Assembly: GCF_000315625.1 (NCBI RefSeq)
Contig: NW_005434643.1
Span: forward strand, 517,407-581,406
Length of the DNA: 64,000 bases
Direction of reading: 5' to 3'
Source of the DNA: Guillardia theta CCMP2712
Taxonomy: Eukaryota > Cryptophyceae > Pyrenomonadales > Geminigeraceae
The notes beneath the pieces are model-generated. The model searched no databases. It saw only the letters and a program-made list of their open reading frames with translations, and was not told where the DNA came from. Positions 54,396 to 64,000 of the stretch are shown here, piece after piece; positions within the stretch are counted from its first letter, which is position 1, and the number at the start of each line of letters is the position of its first letter. A program made the position numbers and the translations under genes.

Positions 54396-55586
54396 TTACT
54401 TCCAGCGGACAGCATCGGTTCCTTGAAGATGCTGCTTCAGCTGCCTTGGATCAGCCCATACAGAACCCAAATGGTTGTCTTCGTCGTCCTCTTCCAGCTT
54501 CTTCAGCTCCTCCTGTTTCTTGTGATAGAACGCCATCATCTCTTTCTGCGTCCTCTCATCAATCGCGGGCTCCCGCTGCGGAGCTCCTCCTCCTGGCTTC
54601 TGCAGCTTGCACACAATCTTGGTCTTGTCATTCTTTCCAAGATAATCGGAGAGTTTCTTGTCTTGCCCCTGCTCCATCTGCTTCCCCGCCCACCACAGTT
54701 CTGCCTTGTCGTCAAACGCCTCCATCGTCCTCCCATCAATCTCCCACTCTCCTTTGAGGATGTACCCCACATCGTCCCACTCAGGCAACCCCTCAGGAAA
54801 CGCAATCATCACGGCTCCTCGCAGACTGTCTAAAGTCTCTTGAAAGAACTGCTTCGTAACCACTTGTTTCTTCTCAACCTGAGCCTTGGCGTTCACCACC
54901 TGCCGTGCCTTGCTGATTTCCCTGTTGATGATTTCTGCAAGCTTCGGCTCTGGGGCCTCCCCCGTTCTCCTGCCTGTTGGGTCCATACAGTAGTATGGTC
55001 CTCGCTGGATCTTGTCGTTGATCAGATTGCCATGATCATCGGTCTGGTAAGTGTCAATGCACTGCTTGTCCGGTTTCTTGGCTGGTCCATACTTAGCTAA
55101 ATCTTCCATGGAGTCAATCAGCCTGCGAATCTTCCACAAAATAGTGAGAAACAACATTCACATGTCATCTTGCAAAAACCTGTATCTGCATGTTCCAAAT
55201 ATCCACTAATTCCTTCACGGTGTCGTCAACCGAAGACGAAACTGTCGTTTCGTATAGGAACTGGGACAACATGCAGAAATCAGTGTAAGCTTCGATCGAA
55301 AAATGAATCGAAACTTTCAATATCATGCATGCACAATTCAAAGAGAGGGAGATGAATACATCAAATGGCCGTCGTCCCAACATCATTCTTTTCCCGCCAA
55401 ATTTAGCATTCAAGGAATACATGTGCCGGCAAGAGGGGACTGGGTAATAACAGAGCTGTTGGACCAAGGAATGAAGATGAAAGTAAGGACCATGAATGTG
55501 AAAGGGCAGGATGTTTCGCTCAACTCCCTCGCATATCTTCCATTCACCTGAAGCTCCTCCGTCTTCTTTACATGTAGCAACACCAT
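54396..55586 (-). CDS. CFAP298: Cilia- and flagella-associated protein CFAP298
   Basis: Three exons in phase: 55548-55586, 55180-55260 and 54396-55130 (284 residues). CFAP298 (C21orf59, Kurly) is a cytoplasmic factor needed for axonemal dynein arm assembly and ciliary polarity. The conserved start is MVLLHVKK. Exon 2 gives a ubiquitin-like TVKELVDIWN segment. Exon 3 carries LRGAVMIAFPEGLPEWD, ELWWAGKQM, KLSDYLGKNDKTKIVCKLQ and KQEELKKLEEDDED, all colinear with the animal protein. Its presence argues that the organism builds motile flagella. Confidence 0.93.
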
Positions 55587-56015
55587 GTCCAACCGAAATC
55601 TCGAAGCACTGTAGCCCTACCTCTTGGTAGATATCGTTGTACCCCCAAATACACCCCATTTGGACCGACAAAACACCGGTAATAAGTACTACCCTACCCT
55701 ACCCTACCCTACCTGGATTTCCGCGTTGTGTACCATAAATGGTAACCATCGTCCAGGCAATCTTGACTCAACGATCTCAGGTATGATCTGATATGATCCA
55801 GTCTGGCGTCATGGTACTACATCACGATACAAGTAGAACCCGATCTCTGAAAAATGCCAGGTATCTACAAGTGCTAGATCACGTATTATCCAGTCATAAT
55901 ATTGGTTTATCAACAACGAGTGCTAAGGAAGGGAATAGAATACCTATTTACGATTCTCAGGCAAACAGCAAATTTATTCAAAAGGGTATTAAAGTACAAA
56001 AAAATATCTCATCCA
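55587..56015. other. Intergenic stretch with short telomere-like array
   Basis: A (TACCC)n array of about 24 bp at 55690-55713; otherwise nothing. The flank of the bZIP gene is AT-rich. Confidence 0.5.
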
Positions 56016-57146
56016 CTACAACTTCACTTCGTCAAAGGGAAGGCTTCCTTGCCACATCTCATCGACATCTTTGGCCATGTTGCCCAAAGAGGACTGACGA
56101 GAAAGTGTCAAATTACCCAATGACGAGCTGCGGGACAAAGACACTGGGAAAGAATTGACGTCAAACATGGAAGTATTCATCTGAGGAACCATGAGTGGAT
56201 CGATGTAATTGTTCATGGGCTGTGCCTCGTGGTGCATCTCATGCTGAACAACTCCAGCAAAGCTTGAATGCTGTACCATAGGTGTAGACTGGTGAGCATG
56301 ATGTTGCATCGACCAGTCCACAGGTGCAGGCACGGGAGCTGCAACTGGAGCATTGATCGGCGCCGAATCGCCCGAATAAGACATACCCATCCACGACGAG
56401 CTTCCCTGGAATCCATCGAGCTGGCATCGGTTGGACAGGTCTCGGCTTTGCTGACAGAGCTGTCTCTCTCTGTGCCTTCGCTGAGCCTCGCGGTTCTGCC
56501 TGCGCCTCTTCTCCCTGCGCCACACTTCAAGAGTGGCTCCATGCTCCGCAGCCTCTTCCATTTCAGCTGTCTTCTTGTCCGACTCACTGGAGTTGGTGAG
56601 ACCAAAACGTTCCTTGATCTGCATGGAGATGACAGATTCATTGGCATGCTGTTCAACGTGGTCGTCGACCACAGGGGGAGCAGCAACGGAAGGAGTACCA
56701 AAAAGAGCAGCAAGGTGAATAGGCTGACCACCACCGCTGTGTACAGCACTGACATCAGCTCCGCCCTTGACAAGGGATTTGAGGAAATCAGGGGTAGCAT
56801 CTGAAGCTTCAAATCCTGCCTTCTTCTTCAGAACCTCGTTTTCGGTACGGAGGTTCTCATTCTCAGACTCCATCAGCGCCAAACGCTGAGCCATGGCCTC
56901 GTTCTGAGAGGCCAAGGTAGCAAGGTTGGCCTCAAGCTTCTGTACGTACGTTCTCGCCTGATCGCGAGACTTTTTGGCAGCCAATCGATTCTTGATTGTG
57001 CGCACACGGGTCTTGATCTCTTTCGCCATGTCGAGTTCGCATCCCCTGATAACAGCAGCGGTACTTTCTTCCACCCTCTGCTGAGTTTGGAGAAGGATGT
57101 TGAGTTCTTGTTCAAGAACAGCATGGGGTTGGCATGGTCGCCTCAT
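56016..57146 (-). CDS. bZIP transcription factor with an ankyrin-like motif and a second basic region
   Basis: A single-exon ORF of 376 residues from MRRPCQPH. A canonical bZIP domain lies at about residues 46-105: the basic region IKNRLAAKKSRDQAR has N53 and R61 in the N-x(7)-R pattern, and heptad positions 71, 78, 85, 92 and 99 are L, L, M, M and L. A stretch at about 119-150 (FLKSLVKGGADVSAVHSGGG, then PIHLAALFG) resembles one ankyrin repeat. At about 212-229 a second bZIP-type basic region appears, KRRRQNREAQRRHRERQ, again N-x(7)-R (N218, R226), of the Yap/Pap1 style with Q-N-R-x-A-Q-R. No zipper follows it. The C-terminus is Met/Pro/Gln/Ser-rich and may activate transcription. Target genes are unknown. 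Confidence 0.8.
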   Translation of the reverse strand: MRRPCQPHAVLEQELNILLQTQQRVEESTAAVIRGCELDMAKEIKTRVRTIKNRLAAKKSRDQARTYVQKLEANLATLASQNEAMAQRLALMESENENLRTENEVLKKKAGFEASDATPDFLKSLVKGGADVSAVHSGGGQPIHLAALFGTPSVAAPPVVDDHVEQHANESVISMQIKERFGLTNSSESDKKTAEMEEAAEHGATLEVWRREKRRRQNREAQRRHRERQLCQQSRDLSNRCQLDGFQGSSSWMGMSYSGDSAPINAPVAAPVPAPVDWSMQHHAHQSTPMVQHSSFAGVVQHEMHHEAQPMNNYIDPLMVPQMNTSMFDVNSFPVSLSRSSSLGNLTLSRQSSLGNMAKDVDEMWQGSLPFDEVKL

Positions 57147-57289
57147 CGTGAAGTGGTGTTGTCTATATGAAGGGAAAGAAGAAAGTGGAAGGCAAAACGG
57201 CAAGAAAGAGCGGGAATACTACGAAAGATCAGCACACAAACAGGTTCAAAGCAGCAGGACAGCGGCTCTCGTGAAGCTTGAGGGGCCAG

Positions 57290-59110
57290 AGGACCTTTTT
57301 ATACCCATACCGGAGTTCACCCACCCTACCCTACAATTCCCAAATTCTATGAGGGCTTCAGAAGTGGTCTTAATTTTAGATAATTACTGGTAGACTCGAC
57401 GAATTCTCCTTCGATTCGGTAAATAGTCTATATTTAAGATCACCCCTACCTCCTCTTGGAGGTCATGGCTTCAGGTCATGACCATAATCAACCGACGCAG
57501 TTTCGAATCGCTACGGGATGGAAGGAGGCGTGAGTAGAGAGCTGAAATAGGGGTGGGGTGGGTAGTTAAGAGGGCATCTCTTGGCGTAAAGGACCCTGCT
57601 GACACATACGTATATGCTATAGAGTGTAGTGCACAGGTGGGGTTCTGAACGCCAATCTGCAATGGAATAACACAATAATTTGCTGATGGTCTTAGTCGGT
57701 ACAAACGTCAGCGATGACGCCACGAATCAATGATTTGTACCAGAAAGGAAAAAAAAACTATCTCTACACAACGGGAACCCCTGCAGACTTTGGGGACCCC
57801 CTTTGGGAAAAGGTCTCTGATTCCTTGAGGATGTATACCACGACATATTGTTTAATTGCTATTGCCGTCCATTACAAAATCTAGAGCTAATACAGGTTAC
57901 ACGATTGAACGGAACAAGCATGTGTTTTCACAGTGGGTCCCTTTTCAGGTTCATAGAGGACCCGAACATATTTTGGGATTGTTGTTGGAAGCTCTGGAAC
58001 AGAGGGTAGTAGTTCCATATGGTGGGTGGTCAACAATATGGGAGAACGAAAACTACGAAAGGGTGGGTATGTACAAGATTTCTGGAAGGTAGGGTGTAAA
58101 TTTTGATCTACTGACGGGGGTGGGGTTCACATTGATAAGTTTGAACTACTCCTGGGGGTGGGGTTCATATTGATTCGCCGGGGGGTACCATGAAAATTGA
58201 CCAACTCCTCTTCGGCAGTGATGCGCCCCGGTTATTAGAGTATCGATCGTATTGGGGGTCAAAAACAGGGGAAAAGTAGGGGTGGGGAAGAGCATTCAAA
58301 TTTGAAAGGGGTGAATTCCCTCAACAAGTTTGGTAATCGCCAGCAGGTGCAAATCGAGTTTGCCTGCAAGCTTTCGGGATGTCCCGAGAAGCAAAGTGAA
58401 CACAGTCCATTTGTATTTCAAATATGGATGGCCAAGTTGGACTGAACAACTTGGATTTTCAAACTGGTCGAACCTCTGGCGCAGCTCCAGCAATCGACGG
58501 TAGGGGGTGGGTTCAAGAGTGTATGTTATTTATAATAGAAGTTTTAATCGACTGGCACACTGTGAAGGATGGGTATATTTGTGGTAGGGGTAGTCTTGGT
58601 AGTCGGGTTTGTACGAAGAGGTTGCTGTATTTCGTACCAGTCAAAAGTCTGCTAGGACCTAGAACAACCCCCAGTACCCTTTATCATGTTAGGGTGGTAA
58701 ATTTGAACACCACACCAACCTTTTGGACGAAGAGGCTTAACGGCTGGTAATGAAGGGTAGGGTGAGGAACAACCAGGGGTACTACAAGACCCCGTCAGAA
58801 TTGACTACGAAAAGAAGGAATAATTCACTTGTGAGCATAGTTTAAATTATGGTATCATCCCACCTTGCTATGCAGGAGAATTTTTTGTACATCAAGGGTG
58901 GGGTAGCAAATATTGATGTTCTGGATATATCTCCTGGGGGTGGTCAATTACCGGCCACGGGACTCTCTTCGCTTGTTCTGGGGTCAGCCGTTGAGAGTAA
59001 CGGACACGCGGCCTCCTGCTGACCCCAATAGACCCCCTTAGCGACTGACCACCCTCAGAGCAACAAGATTCAGTCTGGTTAGGATGAGGTAGGGGTGGAT
59101 TCCTCTTTTT
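57290..59110 (+). other. G-tract zone with no gene
   Basis: About 1.8 kb dominated by GGGGTGGG, GGGTGGGTA, GGGGTGGGGTTCA and TACC words on the plus strand, mixed with AT-rich bits. The phrase GGGTGGGGTTCA with CATTGAT occurs twice in tandem near 58115 and 58155. Frames are short. Confidence 0.55.
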
Positions 59111-59119
59111 TCTCAGAAG

Positions 59120-60000
59120 TTGAGTCACACTTAACTTTGAGTAAACGGCAACTTGAGTCCGAGCGGCCCGGGCCCGCCGATGGCCAACTTAGTAGTCCAG
59201 CGCCGTCCGACTCGAGTCCTCATGAAATGATCTCAACTGAAATGATCTCGAATCAGGCGTACGGTAGTGACGGTCTGAGCCCGGCCGTCCTGGCCGGGCG
59301 GCCCGCGATAACCAAGCCGGAGACCCGAACGAGCCGCTGAGCCGCCGCTCCGGCGAGCCGCTCGGCTCAGTCTCCTGCCATGATTGTCCCCGGCCCGTAC
59401 GTCGGATTAACTGGATCTTAACTTAAGTAACTTAAAGTTTGAGTGAGGCCCCGGCCGGGCGGCCCCGCGGCGCCCCGCGGCGGCGCCCCGCCGCCCGCGG
59501 CCCGGCCCGGCTGGATCAGCCCGGCCAGCGCCAGTCTAGCAGCCGGAGGCCCCCCTGCCACCGTACGGTGCCACTGAGCCTGTTCATCGGAAGGTCCGGT
59601 CCGACGGCCCGGCGGTCGGCTCACGCCGGGGCCGGGGGTCACCGCCGGGCCGGCACGGTCGGAACCGTTCGCCAAAGCCTGCCTTGGAAGGCTCAGGACC
59701 GTGACATCATCCCGGCTTGAAAGTTTGACTACGGTCAAAGCCTCGGCATTCAGCGGCAAGTCACAAGTTGACCCTTTCAAGCCGCCCGGCCTTCCAAGCT
59801 CGGCGGCTTACATGCGCACGCGGCGGCTACAGAGCTGCCACGGGCGGCCGCTTGCCGTCATGATGCCGCCTCAGTGGTGCTGCCGAAGTTGCTCAGGCAG
59901 CGGCCGACGGACTGTGCTGCTGAATCCGGCCATCGGCAGCGGCCTCTTGCTCTCACTACAGTGAGCCTCCTTGTTGAAGTGCCACGCGCAAGTCTGCGGC
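59120..60000. other. GC-rich island
   Basis: Very GC-rich core at 59440-59700 (GCGGCGCCCCGCCGCCCGCGG-like) with AAGTTTGA motifs at 59435 and 59718. Frames follow composition only. It ends about 50 bp before the next gene's start codon. Confidence 0.6.
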
Positions 60001-60051
60001 ATGTGTTCTGAAGCCTGACTCCTCTGCAAACGTACTCGATTCATTCCTGCA

Positions 60052-62574
60052 ATGCTGCCCGAGATTCAGCCCAATCTGCTGATTGTATGCGTGTTCCTGC
60101 TCCTCTCTCTCTCGGTTCGATCTTCGACACACAATGAGGATGGAGCGTATGTTGGCAGCATCAGCAACTCGTGGATTCAGATCCGATACCCTCAGGTCCT
60201 GCATCGCGCCGTCCTCTCAGAGCCAATCGCTTCCCAGCCAATGAGAAGTTACTTCCTTGAGATCTCCTCCGGCCCGCTCCCTGTGACTCTCGTGCATGGC
60301 TGGCACTATGCGGGCACAGCAGACTTGGTCGACCAGCACAACGTGAGGGATCAACTAGTAATGCCGAGATGCTCCATTGTGATCATCAAGCAGGACATCT
60401 GGCTCAAGACATCTTCCAAGTGTGAAGTTCGGTCACAAGTGCTCTTCTCAGTCAACAACCAGCAGTACGAGCTGAACATCTCCAATAAGATAGTCCCTTT
60501 GCGTCATGCAGAGACTATGCAGTCGGAGAGTGGATCAGAAGCCACACATCTCGACCTGCTGCAGAGCAGAGATGATCCTCCTCCTTCCAAGCGAGCATGT
60601 CCAGCCGGCATAACTCTCGTTACAGCTGCGATGGACTTGACGAGCGAGTGGCGTTCTCCTCAGAGGCATTGGGTGCATTATGCCGGGGGCATCAGGAAGA
60701 TTGTCTCGCTGGGATGTCCGACCATTGCCTTCCTGGACTCAAAGATCGAGCAGAGCCTATCGCCAGAGGAAAGCCAGCTCCTGCGCGTTGAGAAGATTGA
60801 GAGGGCCGAACTGAGAAAGCTCCCCTTCTTCGATAGAATGCAGGAGATGCGAAATGAGTCCTGGAAATCTTTTGGATGGAATTGGCACAAGGTGTCAGAG
60901 TCTCCCTACTACCTTGCGCTTGTGTTGCTGAAGCCCCATCTGATCGCCAGAGCCGCAAGGATGCTCGGCCAGAGCTCCACGACGATGCTCGTGTGGATTG
61001 ACTCGGTCCCTTCATGCTTCGGCTGCCTCGATGGTCACGATATCTCGACCTCATGGGTTGATGAGCTCGTTGACAACAAGAGAATCCTCGTCTCCTCCTA
61101 CCACGCAACCCAGCGGTTCTGCAAGCACACAGACATGACGCAGCAAGGAGGGCTGCCCTGCCAGGAGCTCCCTCCGTTCACGATCAAGGGATCCTTCATG
61201 GCAATGAAGGGGAAGGAGGCCCTCTGGCTGGAGGAGGAGTACAGCTCTGTGATGCACGAGGTCATGTCCAACGGCTTTCTCCTGACTGAGGAGTTCTACC
61301 TCTCCATCGTAGCCAAGAGACACCCGCGGATGTTTTCGATTTTTGACCGGTCAGACAACCCAATGGGCTATGACTTGGAATGCATCCCTCTTTGCATGAT
61401 AGCGAAAGACAACCCCAGCCTTCGCATCCTGTTCCCTTCCTACAACTCCACCATCGTTGCCGAGAAAGGCATCCTTCGATGGGAGGTTGACCACCATCAG
61501 GAGAACATGCTCTTCATCGTCGGCATCCGAGCTCTGGATCCCCTGCGAGACCCCGCCGACGATTCAGAGTGGACGGAAGTGGAGTACACATCTGCGACAT
61601 ACAAGCAGTTTCCACTATTGAGCAACATGCTCTACGAGGCCAAGGTCACCCTGCACCCTCCGCATTTCGCCCTCACGGCAACCACTCGATTCAGGACGGA
61701 ACCGCAGGAGGAGGAGAACTTTGTCGACGCGGACCGAGCAGCAGATTCGAGAGGGAACATCTTTGAGTCATGGCACTGGAGCATGGAGAGGAATAGCACT
61801 AGTGGCTTGTGTGTCTTCCTCGTGACTGACAGGCTGGAAGCGACTGAGTGGAGAATCGCGGAGGCGACAGTGACGGATATGATACTCTTCTGCTCTGACA
61901 AGGTACATCTTGACCCGCTGCCGTTCCTCCATTGAAATTCCACAGGGATACGAGACGAGCTGGTTGACTTACGGTGAGGAATGAGGAGGAGTTCTTCGAC
62001 GCAGATGGAAGTGGGAGGTGGGGGAGGGGAGGGGAAGGGAAATGAGGAGTTCTTAGTTCATGCTGACTGCGACCCACGGCAGAAGGACTGGCGCTGCTGG
62101 AGAGACACGTAAGGCCTCTGCTAGTGCATCTTGACGCGATGGGAGTAGGGGTGGAGATGTACGAGAAGGTGAGGGGGGGGGGCTTCCGCAAATGAAGAAA
62201 CATGTGTCAATGCCGACCGACAGGCTCTAGAGTTCGTGTACGAACGGCTCGAGCACGGGGACCTCTTGCTAGGTATGAAGAGCTGAGAGAGGAAGGGGGA
62301 GGAAGAGGGTTTGGAGTGATTATGCCCCGGTGGAGCTGAGCTCAAAGGCAGGGGCTGGCTACATGCCTGGGGAATACTTCGATGCTTGCTTGCAGAAGTC
62401 CGTGCGGTGAGGGTTGGAGGGCAGCTGAACGAGAGGCTGACGTCAGAGCTGTCAAGATCTCCAGTCCGACAGGCCCTGAGGAGTTTCTGCAAAACGCGCG
62501 GCCTGAGGGTCGGGGTTACTGTTGAATACTCCTTTCCGTCCTGGTACCTGGTCAAGATGTCAGATCCTTCCTAA
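60052..62574 (+). CDS. Secretory-pathway HtrL/YibB-like protein
   Basis: Five exons in phase: 60052-61902, 61946-61973, 62083-62168, 62224-62272 and 62396-62574 (730 residues). The N-terminus has a signal peptide (LLIVCVFLLLSLSVRSS). From about residue 185 the sequence resembles the HtrL/YibB family of bacterial and eukaryotic proteins with a glycosyltransferase-like fold: ITLVTAAMDL, then CPTIAFLDSKIE, YYLALVLLKPHL, MLVWIDSVPS and MSNGFLLTEEFYLSI. A middle beta-rich segment (RILFPSYNSTIVAEKGIL) may be a fibronectin-III-like module. Several N-x-S/T sites fit a lumenal protein. The last four exons give a helical C-terminal part (EGLALLERHVRPLLVHL, LTSELSRSPVRQALRSF). A sugar-transfer role is inferred and the substrate unknown. 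Confidence 0.65.
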
Positions 62575-63117
62575 GGCCTTAATTGCAAAATGATTGATTG
62601 AAGTTTACTGTCACAAAATGCAGCAGCCCAGTCGATCAACCAGATGGGTCTCAACTATGAGTATCATGGATACAACTTGGGTTGCAGCAGTGGAGCAACG
62701 TAGCACCAGCCTGGTAGCAGAGCTCTTGAATTTGTTGCGAGTTACACTGAAACCGTAAACAATTACCATGTTGAACATGGGCATGGAGCAAACAAGCTCT
62801 CCTGTTGTTGCAGACAGCACCAGCAAGGTGGAAGAAACGTGATTTGTGTTGTCCTGAAATTGAACCGCATCTTGTGAACAATCCCATGTTGGATAGCGCC
62901 TTCATCAGTGAAGTCGGTCAACAGCGGATCATTGTAGGTCTTGTCGGGGAGAACAGTGAGGAATCATAGAAGATAGGATCATTCTTTGCTGAGCCCTTTT
63001 TTTGTTGTTGTCTCTCACTTTGAACCATAGACACGCGATGGATAGATTCGTTCGTCTTTTATAATCACAAAACTACTTTACACTCTAATCTACAGAAATT
63101 CGGCGATGCACTGTTAT
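62575..63117. other. Intergenic stretch, no gene seen
   Basis: Convergent 3' flanks of the HtrL-like gene and KRR-motif copy D. AT-balanced, with only short frames. Confidence 0.45.
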
Positions 63118-63393
63118 CTAATGTTCTCTTCGCGCTTGAGGAATGCTCGGGAGTTCGGCGAGCTCACCATCAGCCCTCTGCTCAATCTTCTTCTGCACCA
63201 TCATGATTGAGTTGGCCAGGCATAGGAGCTTCCTTCGCTTATCCAAGGAGAAGCTCGTCCACCTTTCAGCGCTGATATTGAAGGGTGCAGGACTGCAAGC
63301 AGCGCTTGAGTTCTGGAAAGAGCCTGCGGGAGCGTGTTGGAGAGAGCGATGGGTGCTCATGGCGATGACGTTTGAAGTAAGCTGAGCACACAT
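63118..63393 (-). CDS. KRR-motif small protein, diverged copy D
   Basis: A 91-codon ORF starting MCAQL. The C-terminal half reads ERWTSFSLDKRRKLLCLANS followed by IMMVQKKIEQ, aligning residue for residue with the KRR helix of copies A-C: E-[RK]-[WY], S, KRR, L, L and SI are shared. The N-terminal half is Ser/Pro-rich but not otherwise alike, and the DNA is fully diverged. The conservation in this frame alone supports the family as real protein-coding genes. Function unknown. Confidence 0.5.
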   Translation of the reverse strand: MCAQLTSNVIAMSTHRSLQHAPAGSFQNSSAACSPAPFNISAERWTSFSLDKRRKLLCLANSIMMVQKKIEQRADGELAELPSIPQARREH

Positions 63394-64000
63394 CTTGATC
63401 GAGGTGTTGGATGTTTCTGCTGGTTGTGATCGGGAGGAGGGTAGACACTAGTGGTTTAAAAGAGTATCTCGGGGAGGTTGCGCTGATAGAGCCTGTAGTA
63501 AACGACGCTCACATGGTCCTGTCACGAGACATCTACCTTTGAAGGGATGCTGTTTATGGACTCACCCACGTGACACATCATTTTTTACTACCTACTTTCT
63601 TGTGCCGCTTTTGCGAATCATTGCATCTAAGAGGGACTGCTGTGTCCACCCTTACAGGGATCTCAACGTTTGGATATTTTACAGCCGCCAACGCACGACC
63701 CCTTCGTCCATCATTGCGGCGACAGCTGTCAGCATCAGAGCATGACCTGCTGCGATGATGTCAGCCATAGCACGGACAGTAATTACCTCAAACTCAGTCG
63801 ATGTGTGACCTCGGTGCCGGCCCGGGCCCGGCATAACCTGGGGCGGACCTGGTAGACATATTGGATTTTTTCGAAGACCGCCTGAAGTCATGGCGGAGAT
63901 GAGACGTGGCAGAGAGGAAGGGGGGGGGGGGGGGGGGGACCACGGGGTACCCAAGGGCGCGGAATCTGTTAGACACGCAGCTCTTTCCACTCGCTATCCC
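63394..64000. other. Right end of window, no gene seen
   Basis: Upstream of KRR copy D. Contains a short GC-rich patch (63815-63850) and a 19-bp G run at 63920-63938. A gene may begin beyond the right edge; nothing is recognisable here. Confidence 0.4.

Noticed and set aside
55690-55713. Telomere-like TACCC array as a true telomere
   Set aside because: Only about 24 bp, internal, flanked by ordinary genes on both sides.

Overview
The window is nuclear DNA from a photosynthetic, flagellated eukaryotic microbe. Most genes are split by GT-AG introns, many only about 37-75 nt long, and both strands are used without operons. Two gene models (plastid glycolate/glycerate transporter, 34692-37027; small acidic helical protein, 39279-39800) begin with a signal-peptide-like segment followed by a phenylalanine-started transit-like segment. 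That leader type is known from complex plastids of red-algal origin. Together with a ciliary gene (CFAP298) and the intron style, this points to a cryptophyte, something like Guillardia theta. The species is inference; the leaders, introns and families are read from the sequence.

Layout. 1-297: tail of a low-complexity protein, then a GGA array and a 100-base assembly gap. 1058-5596 (-): a multi-exon membrane protein with two TIR-like regions and a PAN/apple-like cysteine region. 6564-9859: three copies of a small KRR-motif protein, two of them identical at nucleotide level; a diverged fourth lies at 63118-63393. 10754-13400 (-): WDTC1 (WD40/TPR). 14574-16190 (+): a signal-anchored protein with five about 45-residue repeats, of unknown function. 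16424-17707 (-): carnosine N-methyltransferase-like. 22863-24797 (+): CDC14 phosphatase. 24966-25996 (-): unknown coiled protein. 26.3-31.6 kb: gene-poor, with GC-rich islands, G-tract sequence and a 137-bp hairpin minisatellite. 31725-32666 (+): CDC7-like kinase without a recognisable N-lobe. 34692-37027 (-): PLGG1. 38352-39053 (+): GOT1-like protein with an N-terminal leader. 40890-46318: a 1.47-kb segmental duplication carrying RWP-RK genes and flanking an intronless phosphoribosyltransferase-like gene. 47647-48602 (-): RPB5, divergent from the ZNG1/CobW gene at 49067-51562 (+). 51680-54026 (-): superfamily 2 helicase of the type seen in large DNA viruses. 54396-55586 (-): CFAP298. 56016-57146 (-): bZIP factor with a second basic region. 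60052-62574 (+): secretory-pathway HtrL/YibB-like protein.

The genes are mostly unrelated housekeeping, signalling and regulatory genes; I see no gene cluster acting in one pathway. Between them lie two recurring kinds of non-coding sequence: very GC-rich islands (about 5.7, 20.8, 26.4, 31.0, 33.7, 47.1 and 59.1 kb) and strand-asymmetric C- or G-tract zones (for example 21.5-22.8, 27.2-27.7, 40.2-40.6 and 57.3-59.1 kb). The most unusual items are the hairpin minisatellite, the KRR-motif micro-family, the TIR/PAN-like membrane protein, the dual-basic-region bZIP, the five-repeat protein and the stress-type phosphoribosyltransferase. Exon boundaries were read by eye from splice consensus and phase, with no transcript data.
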